Positions 1 through 9,176 are shown, counted from the stretch's first letter. The stretch: DNA of 18,985 bases from an uncultured Collinsella sp. (GCA_900551305.1 URVK01000007.1:1-18985); one strand, 5' to 3'. Made by a program: numbers and translations. Notes: generated from the letters alone by a model not told the origin.

Positions 1-57
1 CTGATCGACGAGCCCCAAAAAAGCCTGATACGTTGGATACGAGGGATTGCCGAACAT
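1..57 (-). CDS. mraY: phospho-N-acetylmuramoyl-pentapeptide transferase MraY, first 19 codons (partial)
   Basis: Only the N-terminus is inside the window; the gene runs off the left edge. An ATG at 57 reads MFGNPSYPTYQAFLGLVDQ, which fits the start of an MraY just ahead of its first membrane helix. It begins 3 bases after the murF stop codon, so the two genes are probably translationally coupled. A GGAAGG motif inside the end of murF could serve as ribosome site, although it lies rather far (about 13 bases) from the ATG. MraY makes lipid I at the membrane from UDP-MurNAc-pentapeptide and undecaprenyl phosphate. Here it would use the product of MurF directly. The call rests mostly on position in the dcw cluster, because 19 residues alone prove little. 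Confidence 0.7.
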   Translation of the reverse strand, partial: MFGNPSYPTYQAFLGLVDQ

Positions 58-60
58 GGG

Positions 61-1485
61 CTAGCACACACCTTCCACAAAGCGGTCGAGCTCAACAAAA
101 CGGGAACCCTTGACCAGTACAACATCATGTTTTTCAAGCGCGCCGCCCATGCGGTCGAGCACCTGCTGATAATCGGAGAACACCTGGATGCGGTCCTCGT
201 CCATGCCCATCATGCGCGCGGCATCGGCCATAAGCTGGGCCAGCTCACCACCCACGCACGCCAGCATGTCGAGCTTCTTGGCGGCGGCATAGGCGCCCAC
301 GAGCTCATGCATGCGAGGAGCCTCATCGCCCATCTCGCCCATCTCGCCCAGGATCGCCATGCGAGACCCCGTGCACGAAAGCGAGCACAGCAGATCGAGG
401 CCAGCAGCCATGGATTCGGCACTGGCGTTATAGGAATCGTCGATGACGCGGGCACCGCTCTTGGCGCGCTTGATCTCTTGGCGGTGACCGGTGATCGTGA
501 GGCCCCTAAAGGCAGCATCGATCTGCTCGGGCGTCACGCCCAGGCGATAGGCAACCGCGGCGGCCTTAACGGCATTTGGGACGGACTGCACGCCGGGGAT
601 GGCAAGCATGGTATCGATTGTCTCGCCCTGACCAAAATCGAGCGTAAAGACCGGACGGCCCTCGTCATCAACTCGAACGTCGCGGGCACGGACCTCATCA
701 TCGTCCGAGACGCCGGCCAGCATCACGTCGATACCAGCAGGCTGGGCGAACGTATCGCGAATGAACGGCGTAAAGTCGTCCTCGCCGCCCAAAACCAGCA
801 GCGGCAAGAAGTCGCCAGCGGCGCACATACCCTGGACAATCTCGGCCTTAGCGCGGGCGATGTTCTCGCGGCTACCCAAAATGCCGATATGAGAGGTACC
901 AATCTTGCTCACGATGGCAAGGTTGGGATTGGCGGACTGGGACAGGCGCTCGATCTCGTGGAAATGGTTCATGCCCATCTCGAGCACCAGGACCTCGGTA
1001 TCGGCCGGAGCGGAAAGCACCGTGAGTGGCATGCCGATCAGGTTATTGAAATTGCCCTTGGTGGCCCAGACACGATAGCGCTTGGCGAGCACAGCGGCGA
1101 GCACGTCCTTGGTCGTCGTCTTGCCGATGGAACCGGTAATACCAACGACCAGGCAGCCAAGCTCCAGACGGTACGTGTGCGCCAAACGCAGCAGAAACTC
1201 CTCGGGATCATCGGTCAGCAAGATGGCACAGCCCTTGTCCTGCGCCAGCGAGACCAGCTCGGCCTCGGGCTCACGCATCATCACGACGGCGCCGGCACCC
1301 GACTGGACGGCACGGGAAGCAAAATCATTGCCGTCGACGTTTTCACCGGGAAAGGCGACAAAAATCGTCCCTTCCTCGACCTGGCGCGAGTCGATAACGC
1401 ACCCGCGGCATACCTGATCGGCTTCTCCCGTCACGGTTCGGGCCCCTGTTGCGGCCGCGAGGTTGTTGACGGCGATCTCTATCAT
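61..1485 (-). CDS. murF: UDP-N-acetylmuramoyl-tripeptide--D-alanyl-D-alanine ligase MurF
   Basis: MurF is the cytoplasmic ligase that uses ATP to add D-Ala-D-Ala to UDP-MurNAc-tripeptide, the last soluble step of peptidoglycan precursor synthesis. The 474-residue product has the three Mur ligase domains. The N-terminal substrate domain includes the DSRQVEEGTIFVAFPG segment typical of MurF. The central ATPase has the P-loop GSIGKTTTK at residues 118-126 followed by GNFNN. The C-terminal domain has DDSYNAS, the usual MurF signature. The ATG at 1485 is preceded by GGGGAG with a spacing of 5 bases. Length and motifs are normal. The gene lies between ftsI (127-base gap) and mraY (3-base gap) in the dcw cluster. 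A TACAAT word in the gap upstream could give it extra transcription. Confidence 0.97.
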   Translation of the reverse strand: MIEIAVNNLAAATGARTVTGEADQVCRGCVIDSRQVEEGTIFVAFPGENVDGNDFASRAVQSGAGAVVMMREPEAELVSLAQDKGCAILLTDDPEEFLLRLAHTYRLELGCLVVGITGSIGKTTTKDVLAAVLAKRYRVWATKGNFNNLIGMPLTVLSAPADTEVLVLEMGMNHFHEIERLSQSANPNLAIVSKIGTSHIGILGSRENIARAKAEIVQGMCAAGDFLPLLVLGGEDDFTPFIRDTFAQPAGIDVMLAGVSDDDEVRARDVRVDDEGRPVFTLDFGQGETIDTMLAIPGVQSVPNAVKAAAVAYRLGVTPEQIDAAFRGLTITGHRQEIKRAKSGARVIDDSYNASAESMAAGLDLLCSLSCTGSRMAILGEMGEMGDEAPRMHELVGAYAAAKKLDMLACVGGELAQLMADAARMMGMDEDRIQVFSDYQQVLDRMGGALEKHDVVLVKGSRFVELDRFVEGVC

Positions 1486-1612
1486 TGCAGCTCCCCTGTA
1501 AACCTAATAATGCTATCGGCGTATTGTATCCCAGCGCCGCGCATGCGTGGTGCAGGGCATGTGAACACCCCTCATATGGGACAACAAACCACGCCCCAAA
1601 GATTGTAACCCC

Positions 1613-3478
1613 CTACTTCGTGTGCGGGATACCCAGCACGTCGAGCGCGTTGGCCATAATGGACTGGAACGGCACCGCAGCGGCATCTGAGCCGCTCGGC
1701 GTTCCGTCGAGCGTGATATAGCACAGCACCTTGGGCGATTGTGCCGGTGCAAAGCCCATAAAGGACGACATGTAGTTCTCCTTGAGGTAGCCGCCGTTCT
1801 CGTCGGCTCGTTCGGCCGTACCGGGCTTACCCGCCACGTCATAGCCGTCAACCGCGCCGCCAACGCCCGTTCCCTCGGACACGACCGTCTGCATGCACGA
1901 TGTCACCTGGGATGCGGCGTCCTCCGAAATCGCGCGCTCGCCTTCGCCCCAGTCCTTCTCGTCGCCCTTGCTGGACTTATAGAAGTGCGGGGTCATCATC
2001 ACGCCGCCGTTGGCGATGCCGCCCACGGCACGTGCGATCTCAATCGGCGAGACGGACAGCGCCTGTCCAAAGCTCATCGAACCCAGCGTGGCGCCGTCAT
2101 ACTGGTCACGCTCCTTGACGATGCCCAGGCTCTCGCCCGGAAAATCGACACCGGAGCTGTGACCTATGCCCCACTTGTCCACATAGGCGGCAAAGTCATC
2201 CGCACCGATCTTGCGCCCCACCAGGACAAAGCCCACGTTGGACGAACGGCGCATCATCTCGCGCACATCCATGGTCATGGCATAGTCGCGCTTGTCGGCA
2301 TCGGTGACGGTATCGTCACCCACCTTGATGCTCGCCGGCACCTCAAACGACGTACTCGATCGCACGACGCCCAAGTCGAAGCCGGCGCCCGCCACGAGCG
2401 TCTTAAAGACCGAGCCGGGCTCGTAGGCGTCGGTGACCAGGCGCAAGTTCATATCCTCGGTCTTGGCGTTTTCCAGATCGGTCTGGTCGTAGGTCGGGTA
2501 CGAGCAGGCGGCGAGAATTTCACCAGTCGTGGGGTCGGTGACCAAAGCCGAGCCGTTCTTGGCCTTTGTCTTCTCGACAGCCTCCGCCAAAGCATCCTCA
2601 GCCGCTCGCTGCATATTGACGTCGAGCGTCGTCACGATGTCAACGCCGTCGACCGCAGCCACCTTTTTATAGGCACCGCCCGCGATATAGCTGCCGTCCC
2701 TCGCGCGCTCGCGTACGAGGGTACCATTCGTGCCGGTCAGAAGCTTGTTGTATTGCTTTTCGAGACCCGTCAAGCCGTCGTTGTCTACATTCACTACACC
2801 CAGCACCTGCGATGCCAGATTGCCGTATGGATATACGCGCTTCATGGCCTGCTCAAAAAGCACGCCGGGCAGGTTCTTCTTCTCCAGCGCCGCAGCATCG
2901 TCTTCGTCCACCTGGCGCTTGATATACACCCAGGTGCCATCGGACTCGACGAGCTTGCGGCAGGTCTTTTTATCGATTCCAGTTGCCTTGACCAGCGCCG
3001 ACACCGTCTTGTCAACATCCTCGACAAGCTGCGGGTTCACGGCGATGTTGCGACATTCGACCGACGACGCCAGCACGTTACCGTTGCGGTCGTAGATGGT
3101 GCCGCGTTTGGCATAGAGGGTCTGTGCAAGCAGGCGGCGCGCATCGGCACGCTCGCGCAGTTTATCGGCTTCGACAATTTGATAGTCGGCAAGGCGAAAG
3201 ACGCCCAAGCCCAAACCAAGCCCGATGAAGCCCATGATGGCTTTGCGGCGAGGCAGAGGCGTGCCTGTGAGCCATTCGGTCGACGAACTCTTGCGCGACC
3301 TGGTGTTATGCATTTGAGGGCCGTCCGAGCCGCGAAGTCGCGACGCCGGGTCGTTGCCACGGGACTGCCCGGCGTTGTAAGATTGCCGACCCGTTCCTTG
3401 ATAACCAGAACGTCCCCGCGACGAGGGACGTCCAGAACCGCGGCCCCCATCGGAACCGCGGCGATAGTCATTTGTCAT
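1613..3478 (-). CDS. ftsI: class B penicillin-binding protein, septal transpeptidase FtsI/PBP2
   Basis: This is the cell-division D,D-transpeptidase that crosslinks septal peptidoglycan. In the 621-residue product, residues 1-75 are a cytoplasmic Gly/Arg/Ser-rich, probably disordered tail. One membrane anchor spans about 80-98. A PBP dimerisation domain (with RGTIYDRNG at 125-133) and the transpeptidase domain (about 305-610) follow. Active-site motifs are SVFK (S356 nucleophile, K359) and SSN (412-414). The third motif, normally KTG, reads KPG (551-553, codons AAG CCC GGT), followed by TAE. No PASTA repeats are present. The start at 3478 lies 17 bases after the ftsL-like stop without a clear Shine-Dalgarno, which suggests coupling. 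The neighbourhood (rsmH, ftsL, murF) supports FtsI rather than an elongation PBP2. Confidence 0.95.
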   Translation of the reverse strand: MTNDYRRGSDGGRGSGRPSSRGRSGYQGTGRQSYNAGQSRGNDPASRLRGSDGPQMHNTRSRKSSSTEWLTGTPLPRRKAIMGFIGLGLGLGVFRLADYQIVEADKLRERADARRLLAQTLYAKRGTIYDRNGNVLASSVECRNIAVNPQLVEDVDKTVSALVKATGIDKKTCRKLVESDGTWVYIKRQVDEDDAAALEKKNLPGVLFEQAMKRVYPYGNLASQVLGVVNVDNDGLTGLEKQYNKLLTGTNGTLVRERARDGSYIAGGAYKKVAAVDGVDIVTTLDVNMQRAAEDALAEAVEKTKAKNGSALVTDPTTGEILAACSYPTYDQTDLENAKTEDMNLRLVTDAYEPGSVFKTLVAGAGFDLGVVRSSTSFEVPASIKVGDDTVTDADKRDYAMTMDVREMMRRSSNVGFVLVGRKIGADDFAAYVDKWGIGHSSGVDFPGESLGIVKERDQYDGATLGSMSFGQALSVSPIEIARAVGGIANGGVMMTPHFYKSSKGDEKDWGEGERAISEDAASQVTSCMQTVVSEGTGVGGAVDGYDVAGKPGTAERADENGGYLKENYMSSFMGFAPAQSPKVLCYITLDGTPSGSDAAAVPFQSIMANALDVLGIPHTK

Positions 3479-3495
3479 ACTCAGCTACCGTCTTG

Positions 3496-3966
3496 CTACT
3501 GAGCGGTCGCGGTCGCGTTGGCGCCCGCGGCTGCATCCTGCGAAAAGTCAAGTGTAACGCTCTCGCTGGGCTCCACCATGCCATAAGCGCCCGCAAGGTC
3601 GCGAATGCGCGTGTCGGCGCCATAGACCGAATGCATGACCTCCAGGTCGGAGCTCTCATCGGTCGCCTTTTCGAGCGTGTTGGTAAGCTCGGCGTTGCTG
3701 TTGAGCACCTGGGCCGTAACGCCGGCGAGTGCCACGCGGGCGACGCCGATCGTCATGAAGATAGCCGCAATGATGCAAAACGTTTTAAGAACGCTCATGA
3801 AAACCGGGCTTACCGCCTGGTTTGCCTGACGGCCCGCGCCCGTGTAGACATCAAAGCGCGGCGTGCGCTGCTCACGGGGAGCAACGAGGGCCTGCGGCGT
3901 CTCACGATAGGCGGGCATGGCGTTCATATCATAGGCAAGTGCTGCGCTTGAAGTGTTGTAGCCCAT
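3496..3966 (-). CDS. FtsL-like single-pass division protein
   Basis: This 156-residue protein shows little sequence similarity that I can name, but it has the layout of FtsL. It has a cytoplasmic N-terminus of about 54 residues, one hydrophobic helix at about 55-82, and a short extracytoplasmic coiled-coil-like stretch (about 83-112). A segment near 121-132 reading IRDLAGAYGMVE resembles the C-terminal part of FtsL proteins. The end is Ala/Thr-rich and low in complexity. It sits exactly where ftsL is found, between rsmH and ftsI. FtsL works with FtsB/DivIC and FtsQ/DivIB to activate FtsW-FtsI at the septum. GGGAGG about 10 bases before the ATG supports the start. The assignment rests on topology plus synteny and is an inference. 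Confidence 0.75.
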   Translation of the reverse strand: MGYNTSSAALAYDMNAMPAYRETPQALVAPREQRTPRFDVYTGAGRQANQAVSPVFMSVLKTFCIIAAIFMTIGVARVALAGVTAQVLNSNAELTNTLEKATDESSDLEVMHSVYGADTRIRDLAGAYGMVEPSESVTLDFSQDAAAGANATATAQ

Positions 3967-4056
3967 GATATGCCGCCTCCCATCCCGAGTACGTTGGTAG
4001 TGTGTTTAAGCTTCGTTTATGGTGCGAGCGGGAGGTCCAATATCGCGCGGTCGCGC

Positions 4057-5022
4057 CTACAGACGCTGCGCCACGCGGATTTTGGCTGATCTCGCCCGAG
4101 GGTTGCGCTCAACCTCATCAGGCTGGGCAACCAAGGGTTTGCGGGTGATGACCTTGAGTATCGGCACGTTGCCGCACACGCACACCGGAATCTCCGGCGG
4201 ACACGTGCACCCCTGGCTCATCTCCTTAAAGTGGTTCTTTACGATACGGTCCTCGAGCGAGTGATACGAGATGACGCAGATACGTCCGCCCGGGTTGAGC
4301 CACCTGGTGGCGGCATCAAGCCCTCGTTCGAGCACATCGAGCTCGTGATTGACCTCGATGCGAATGGCCTGGAAACTTTTCTTGGCCGGGTGTCCGCCAT
4401 GCCGACGAGCGGCAGCCGGGATACCCGCCCTGGTGGTCTCGACAAATTGGCCGGTGGTTTCGATCGGTTCTTGCTCGCGGCGGCGCACGATCTCGCGCGC
4501 GATCTGCGAGGCAAACTTCTCTTCGCCGTAGACGCGTAGAATCCGGGCGAGGTCGTGTTCGTTATAGGTGTTGATGACCTCAGCTGCGTTTAAGGTGTTA
4601 TTACCCGGATCCATCCGCATGTCCAATGGGGCGTCCTCGTTATACGAAAAGCCCCTGCCAGGGATATCGAGTTGCGGTGACGAAACGCCCAAATCGAACA
4701 GGAAGCCATCGACCCCGGGCACCTCGGCCGAGCAAAGCAGCTCGTCCAAGTCGCCGAAGTTGCCCTTCAGCAGCTGGTGCGGAACTCCGGGAACCTCGCG
4801 GTCCAGACGGGCGCCAGCGGCCTCGAGGGCCATGTCGTCCTGATCGACGCCGAGCAAAAGGCCCGTCTCCCCCACCTGCGCGGCCATCTTTACCGAATGG
4901 CCGGCACCGCCAAGGGTGCAATCGCAGACAACGGAGCCGCTCTTTAGCCGCAGCGACTCAAGCACTTCGCCGAGCATGACAGGTTCATGCCGATATTCTT
5001 GTGTCAAGATCCCACGCTCCAT
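4057..5022 (-). CDS. rsmH: 16S rRNA (cytosine(1402)-N4)-methyltransferase RsmH (MraW)
   Basis: RsmH uses S-adenosylmethionine to methylate N4 of C1402 in the 16S rRNA P-site. The 321-residue product carries the N-terminal family signature HEPVML (12-17). The SAM-binding motif is DCTLGGAGHS (34-43), with an acidic residue at D60. Later come the segments FLFDLGVSSPQLD and ISYHSLEDRIVK and the C-terminal KPLVAQPDEVERNPRARSAK typical of RsmH. Length is normal. The annotated ATG at 5022 has only a weak ribosome site. A TTG at 5007 (codon 6) is preceded by GGAG at a spacing of 9 and is a credible alternative start. The gene follows mraZ by 20 bases, the standard first pair of the dcw operon. Confidence 0.97.
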   Translation of the reverse strand: MERGILTQEYRHEPVMLGEVLESLRLKSGSVVCDCTLGGAGHSVKMAAQVGETGLLLGVDQDDMALEAAGARLDREVPGVPHQLLKGNFGDLDELLCSAEVPGVDGFLFDLGVSSPQLDIPGRGFSYNEDAPLDMRMDPGNNTLNAAEVINTYNEHDLARILRVYGEEKFASQIAREIVRRREQEPIETTGQFVETTRAGIPAAARRHGGHPAKKSFQAIRIEVNHELDVLERGLDAATRWLNPGGRICVISYHSLEDRIVKNHFKEMSQGCTCPPEIPVCVCGNVPILKVITRKPLVAQPDEVERNPRARSAKIRVAQRL

Positions 5023-5042
5023 CCGTTACCCGTGCCTTGCCC

Positions 5043-5477
5043 TTACGAGAAGAAGAGGTCCAGCAGGGCCTCATCGTCATCGTCCTCATCGGCCGCGGCG
5101 CGATCCCAAACCTCAAGGTGGTCGTAGTTGCCCACAACCGTGACCTCGCGGTCGAGGTTCGCCTGCTTGCGGAGAGACTCGGAAAGACCGATACGACCGG
5201 CGCTGTCCACGTCCATCGACGTGGTGCGCTTGTTGATCGCCCTCATGAGCTTCTGGTCATTAATGTCACGCGGGTTAAAACCCTCGTGGCCCTCACGACC
5301 CGCGAAGAGTCCTTCGACCCACTTATCGAAGGCCTCGGCAGAGAACACGTACAGAGCATCGACATCCAGGGCTTTAAACACGCGAACGTGCTCTCCAAGC
5401 TCCTCGCGAAGGGGTGCAGGCAGGGATAGACGACCTTTTGCATCGAGATTGCGCTCGTATGCACCAGTCATTCCCAT
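5043..5477 (-). CDS. mraZ: transcriptional regulator MraZ
   Basis: MraZ is a DNA-binding protein with two SpoVT/AbrB-like halves that controls the dcw operon from which it is made. The 144-residue product shows both signature repeats: DAKGR at 12-16 (in LDAKGRLSLP) and DSAGR at 91-95 (in DSAGRIGLSESLR). A very acidic tail (about 125-138, EDDDDE) follows, then LLDLFFS. The ATG at 5477 is preceded by GAGGGGAGGG with a good spacing; a second in-frame ATG lies two codons later. It is the first gene of the cluster. Upstream lie a promoter and a series of TGGGG words that look like MraZ targets, so autoregulation is likely. Confidence 0.97.
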   Translation of the reverse strand: MGMTGAYERNLDAKGRLSLPAPLREELGEHVRVFKALDVDALYVFSAEAFDKWVEGLFAGREGHEGFNPRDINDQKLMRAINKRTTSMDVDSAGRIGLSESLRKQANLDREVTVVGNYDHLEVWDRAAADEDDDDEALLDLFFS

Positions 5478-5545
5478 GTGCGCCCTCCCCTCGGTTACTC
5501 AGATGGCACGTACGCGGGGAACCACCCCGCCTGTCGACGTCATCA

Positions 5546-5574
5546 ATAATATGGGGAACCGCCCCATTTTTCAA
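5546..5574 (-). promoter_or_regulatory. sigma70-type promoter of the mraZ/dcw operon
   Basis: On the minus strand TTGAAA (5574-5569) and TATTAT (5551-5546) are separated by exactly 17 bases. Each matches the consensus in five of six positions. The start of transcription would be near 5539, giving a leader of about 60 bases before mraZ. The spacer contains a perfect inverted repeat ATGGGG-N5-CCCCAT (5551-5567), so an operator sits inside the promoter. Confidence 0.65.
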
Positions 5575-5617
5575 CACCTTTCCCCACCCCCTCCCCCACC
5601 CCGCCCCACCATTCCAC
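5562..5617 (-). promoter_or_regulatory. putative MraZ box cluster
   Basis: On the minus strand TGGGG words lie at 5566-5562, 5586-5582, 5598-5594 and 5608-5604. Weaker members are at 5576 (TGTTG) and 5616 (TGGAA). The first bases are spaced 10, 10, 12, 10 and 8, about one helical turn. Known MraZ boxes in Escherichia coli are TGGGN repeats separated by 5 bases, i.e. a 10-bp period. The cluster overlaps the promoter spacer and the region just upstream of the -35, consistent with repression of the operon by its first gene product. Binding itself is inferred. Confidence 0.55.
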
Positions 5618-5656
5618 CCCCAATATGTTGTAAAACACCCCCGAGCATATGTTCGA

Positions 5657-5676
5657 AAACACAATATGTTGTGTTT
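5657..5676. repeat. 20-bp inverted repeat with ATATGTT words upstream of mraZ
   Basis: AAACACAATATGTTGTGTTT is a perfect 8-bp dyad with a 4-base centre. Part of it, CAATATGTTGT (5662-5672), is repeated exactly at 5621-5631. The word ATATGTT occurs a third time at 5647-5653. The cluster lies about 80-140 bases upstream of the predicted mraZ start of transcription. It could be an operator for an unknown regulator. No function is shown by the sequence. Confidence 0.4.
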
Positions 5677-5681
5677 ACAGC

Positions 5682-5715
5682 AAAGGCGGGATGCCACCTG
5701 TGGCACCCCGCCTTT
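5682..5715. terminator. strong hairpin, possible second xerD terminator
   Basis: AAAGGCGGG pairs with CCCGCCTTT, and inside it TGCCAC pairs with GTGGCA, with one A/C mismatch between the two helices. In the minus direction it is followed only by TTTGCTG, a weak U-tract. It may act as a back-up terminator between xerD and mraZ, or in both directions. Confidence 0.5.
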
Positions 5716-5836
5716 CAACCTCAACCTTCAAGTTGACCTTGAGGCGATTTTTGCGTCCTTTTACATGGCGTTCACATCGCCCCCAAACTCCCCCACCCAA
5801 GGCACGTGCGGCCCACCACCGCGACGACAAGTGGCG

Positions 5837-5906
5837 AAAAATGGGACGGGCCCCAGATTGCCCATGCGCGCGCAAAAGCACGCCGCAGCAATCTGGGGCC
5901 CGTCCC
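5837..5906 (-). terminator. intrinsic terminator after xerD with 18-bp perfect arms
   Basis: GGGACGGGCCCCAGATTG (5843-5860) and its exact reverse complement (5889-5906) flank a 28-base G+C-rich loop. On the minus strand the stem is followed by ATTTTT (5841-5837), as expected for a Rho-independent terminator of the gene ending at 5940. The arms are long for a terminator and contain the palindrome GGGCCC, so this may also belong to a dispersed repeat family. Confidence 0.7.
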
Positions 5907-5939
5907 CAAATACCTATAAATATGCAGGCCAGCGATGTG

Positions 5940-6881
5940 TTAACGATGCGCCAGCGGATGGGCCGCCAGATAGACCTCGGTCAGTTGCGTGCGGTCGACA
6001 TGCGTGTAGACCTGCGTGGTCGAAATATCGGCATGGCCCAAAATCTCCTGCAGCACACGCAGGTCGGCACCGCCCGCGAGCATGTGGGTGGCAAAGGAGT
6101 GGCGCAAGGTATGGGGATGGAGCCCCACCAGCCCCACCTGACGCCCATACCGCTCGCATATCGCATGCACGGCCTGGCGCGACAGGCGACGTCCGTTCTT
6201 ATTTAAAAAGACCGCCGAGGTCTCGGTTCCGCGGGCATGGGCCGCCAAGCGAGAACGTCCCTCAGTTACATAGAGCATCAGAGCTCGCGCCGCGCTTCCC
6301 ACCAGCGGGGACAGGCGTTCCTTTGAGCCCTTACCGCGAACGAGTACAAAGCCATCGTCAATATGGATATCGCCCACATCGAGCCCCACCAACTCGCTCA
6401 CACGCAAACCGCATCCGTAGAGCACTTCCAAGATGGCATGGTCGCGCAAGCCCATCTCGCCCTCGGGGAAGTCTTGATCGAGCAGAGCCGAGACATCCTC
6501 CACCGATAGATACTCCGGCAAACGCTCAGCCTTTTTAGGCAGGCGCAACGCCGCCGTTGGATTTTGGGCTACAGCCCCATCGCGCACCAAAAAGGCATGC
6601 AGGCCCTTCACGGCCGCAAGCGCACGCTCCACCGAGGCATCGGAATAGCCCCCATCGCGACGGTCGGCAACAAAGCCCTCCACGACCTGACGGGTCACCT
6701 CTTCAAAAGACACAATACCCGCCCGCTCCAGATAGGCGCAGTACGTCGTCAGGTCACGACGATAGGCCGCAATCGTGTTGCGCGCCAAACCCCGCTCGAC
6801 CGCGAGGTAATCGAGATACTCCCCCGCCGCCACGGCGAGCGACGAGGGAGTAGCTTCGGTATGTTCCTTATTCGCCGGCAC
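5940..6881 (-). CDS. xerD: tyrosine recombinase XerD
   Basis: XerD is a site-specific recombinase that, with its partner, resolves chromosome dimers at dif. Starting from a GTG at 6881 the product has 313 residues, the usual size. It has an N-terminal SAM-like core-binding domain (about 15-100) and a C-terminal catalytic domain. The full catalytic set is visible: R160 (CGLRVSEL), K184 (RGKGSKER), H257 and R260 (HTLRHSF), H283 (LGHADI) and the nucleophile Y292 (TQVYTHV). A longer frame opens at 7034, but its first 50 codons lie inside pyrG in another frame and do not resemble XerD, so the GTG just after the pyrG stop is preferred. AAGG directly abuts it, so initiation probably depends on coupling. 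XerC or another integrase cannot be fully excluded. Confidence 0.92.
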   Translation of the reverse strand: MPANKEHTEATPSSLAVAAGEYLDYLAVERGLARNTIAAYRRDLTTYCAYLERAGIVSFEEVTRQVVEGFVADRRDGGYSDASVERALAAVKGLHAFLVRDGAVAQNPTAALRLPKKAERLPEYLSVEDVSALLDQDFPEGEMGLRDHAILEVLYGCGLRVSELVGLDVGDIHIDDGFVLVRGKGSKERLSPLVGSAARALMLYVTEGRSRLAAHARGTETSAVFLNKNGRRLSRQAVHAICERYGRQVGLVGLHPHTLRHSFATHMLAGGADLRVLQEILGHADISTTQVYTHVDRTQLTEVYLAAHPLAHR

Positions 6882-6883
6882 CC

Positions 6884-8551
<1,668 letters not shown>

Positions 8552-8603
8552 TTACCTGCGCTTCCCGTAGAAGTTGTTTATCCACATCTTACGGGTCTTC
8601 ATT

Positions 8604-8632
8604 GTAATACTCGCGCCGCGGACCGTTCGCAA
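8604..8632 (-). promoter_or_regulatory. promoter candidate for pyrG-xerD
   Basis: On the minus strand TTGCGA (8632-8627) and TATTAC (8609-8604) are 17 bases apart; each matches consensus in four of six positions. Transcription would start near 8597, about 50 bases before the pyrG ATG. Confidence 0.45.
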
Positions 8633-8666
8633 TTTTTCTCGCGTGCGATTGCATTTCTCAATCTTG

Positions 8667-8699
8667 AAACAAAACGCCGCCCGGTTTCCCAGGCGGCGT
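8667..8699 (-). terminator. intrinsic terminator of the winged-helix regulator gene
   Basis: On the minus strand ACGCCGCC (8699-8692 read in reverse complement) pairs with GGCGGCGT, closing a short G+C-rich loop. It is followed by TTTGTTTC. It lies 25 bases after the regulator stop codon and separates it from pyrG. Confidence 0.7.
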
Positions 8700-8723
8700 C
8701 GCTGTGGCAAGGGTTACATGCTG

Positions 8724-9059
8724 CTATCGATCAGCAACCTCGTCCTCAAGCATTTCTTGAACGAGCATGCCGGTACGGACGCCCTCAAGATACCACTCGC
8801 CACGTTCGGTGAGGCAAATGCCATTTGCAAGCTGGCCGCCATCCTCGCTATAACGCGAAACGACCTCGATCAAACCGTCAGAATCCAAGCGCTCAATTGC
8901 GGCGCGGGCTCGATACGGAGACACTCCAACGTGCTCCGCAAGCGTTTTGCGCGAGAAGCCATATGTCCCGCCACTTTCGGATTGCTGGGCAATCTCCATC
9001 AACACCAGCACTTCGACACGCTTCATATCGTTGACACTCGCACGACCCTTGCCCGCCAT
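8724..9059 (-). CDS. small winged helix-turn-helix DNA-binding protein, unknown target
   Basis: From the ATG at 9059, which has a near-perfect AGAGGAGG ribosome site 5 bases away, the product has 111 residues. A longer frame from 9113 lacks such a site. Residues about 35-65 (FSRKTLAEHVGVSPYRARAAIERLDSDGLIE) form a helix-turn-helix with recognition helix, followed by a beta-wing (66-84) ending ICLTERGEWYL. The C-terminal helix (about 85-110) is acidic and could dimerise. This resembles MarR/GntR-like winged helices, but I do not recognise the family. There is no ligand-binding domain. It is monocistronic, with its own terminator and a possible promoter near 9180. Its target cannot be told from the sequence; pyrG, DUF1846 or itself are possibilities. 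Confidence 0.8.
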   Translation of the reverse strand: MAGKGRASVNDMKRVEVLVLMEIAQQSESGGTYGFSRKTLAEHVGVSPYRARAAIERLDSDGLIEVVSRYSEDGGQLANGICLTERGEWYLEGVRTGMLVQEMLEDEVADR

Positions 9060-9176
9060 GGCAGCCTCCTCTAACCGAGCACGAGCATCCAGCGCGCCGT
9101 GCACGACCGACACACCTCACGATGGCAGGTAATATCCATCATGCGGCATCCCGCTAAGGATGAAACAGTTACGATT

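Larger units (their letters stand above)
5478..5939. other. gene-free stretch between mraZ and xerD
   Basis: The 462 bases hold no credible gene. From right to left they contain the xerD terminator, a smaller imperfect dyad (CCTCAA at 5719 with TTGAGG at 5739), a second hairpin, the ATATGTT-rich dyad, the C/G-rich MraZ box series, and the mraZ promoter and leader. Open frames crossing it have no ribosome site and translate structured DNA. Confidence 0.7.

Noticed and set aside
5719..5744. SoxR/MerR-type operator (words TCAAG and CCTTGAGG)
   Set aside because: The central 20 bases match their own reverse complement poorly, there is no MerR-family gene nearby, and it does not sit in a promoter spacer.
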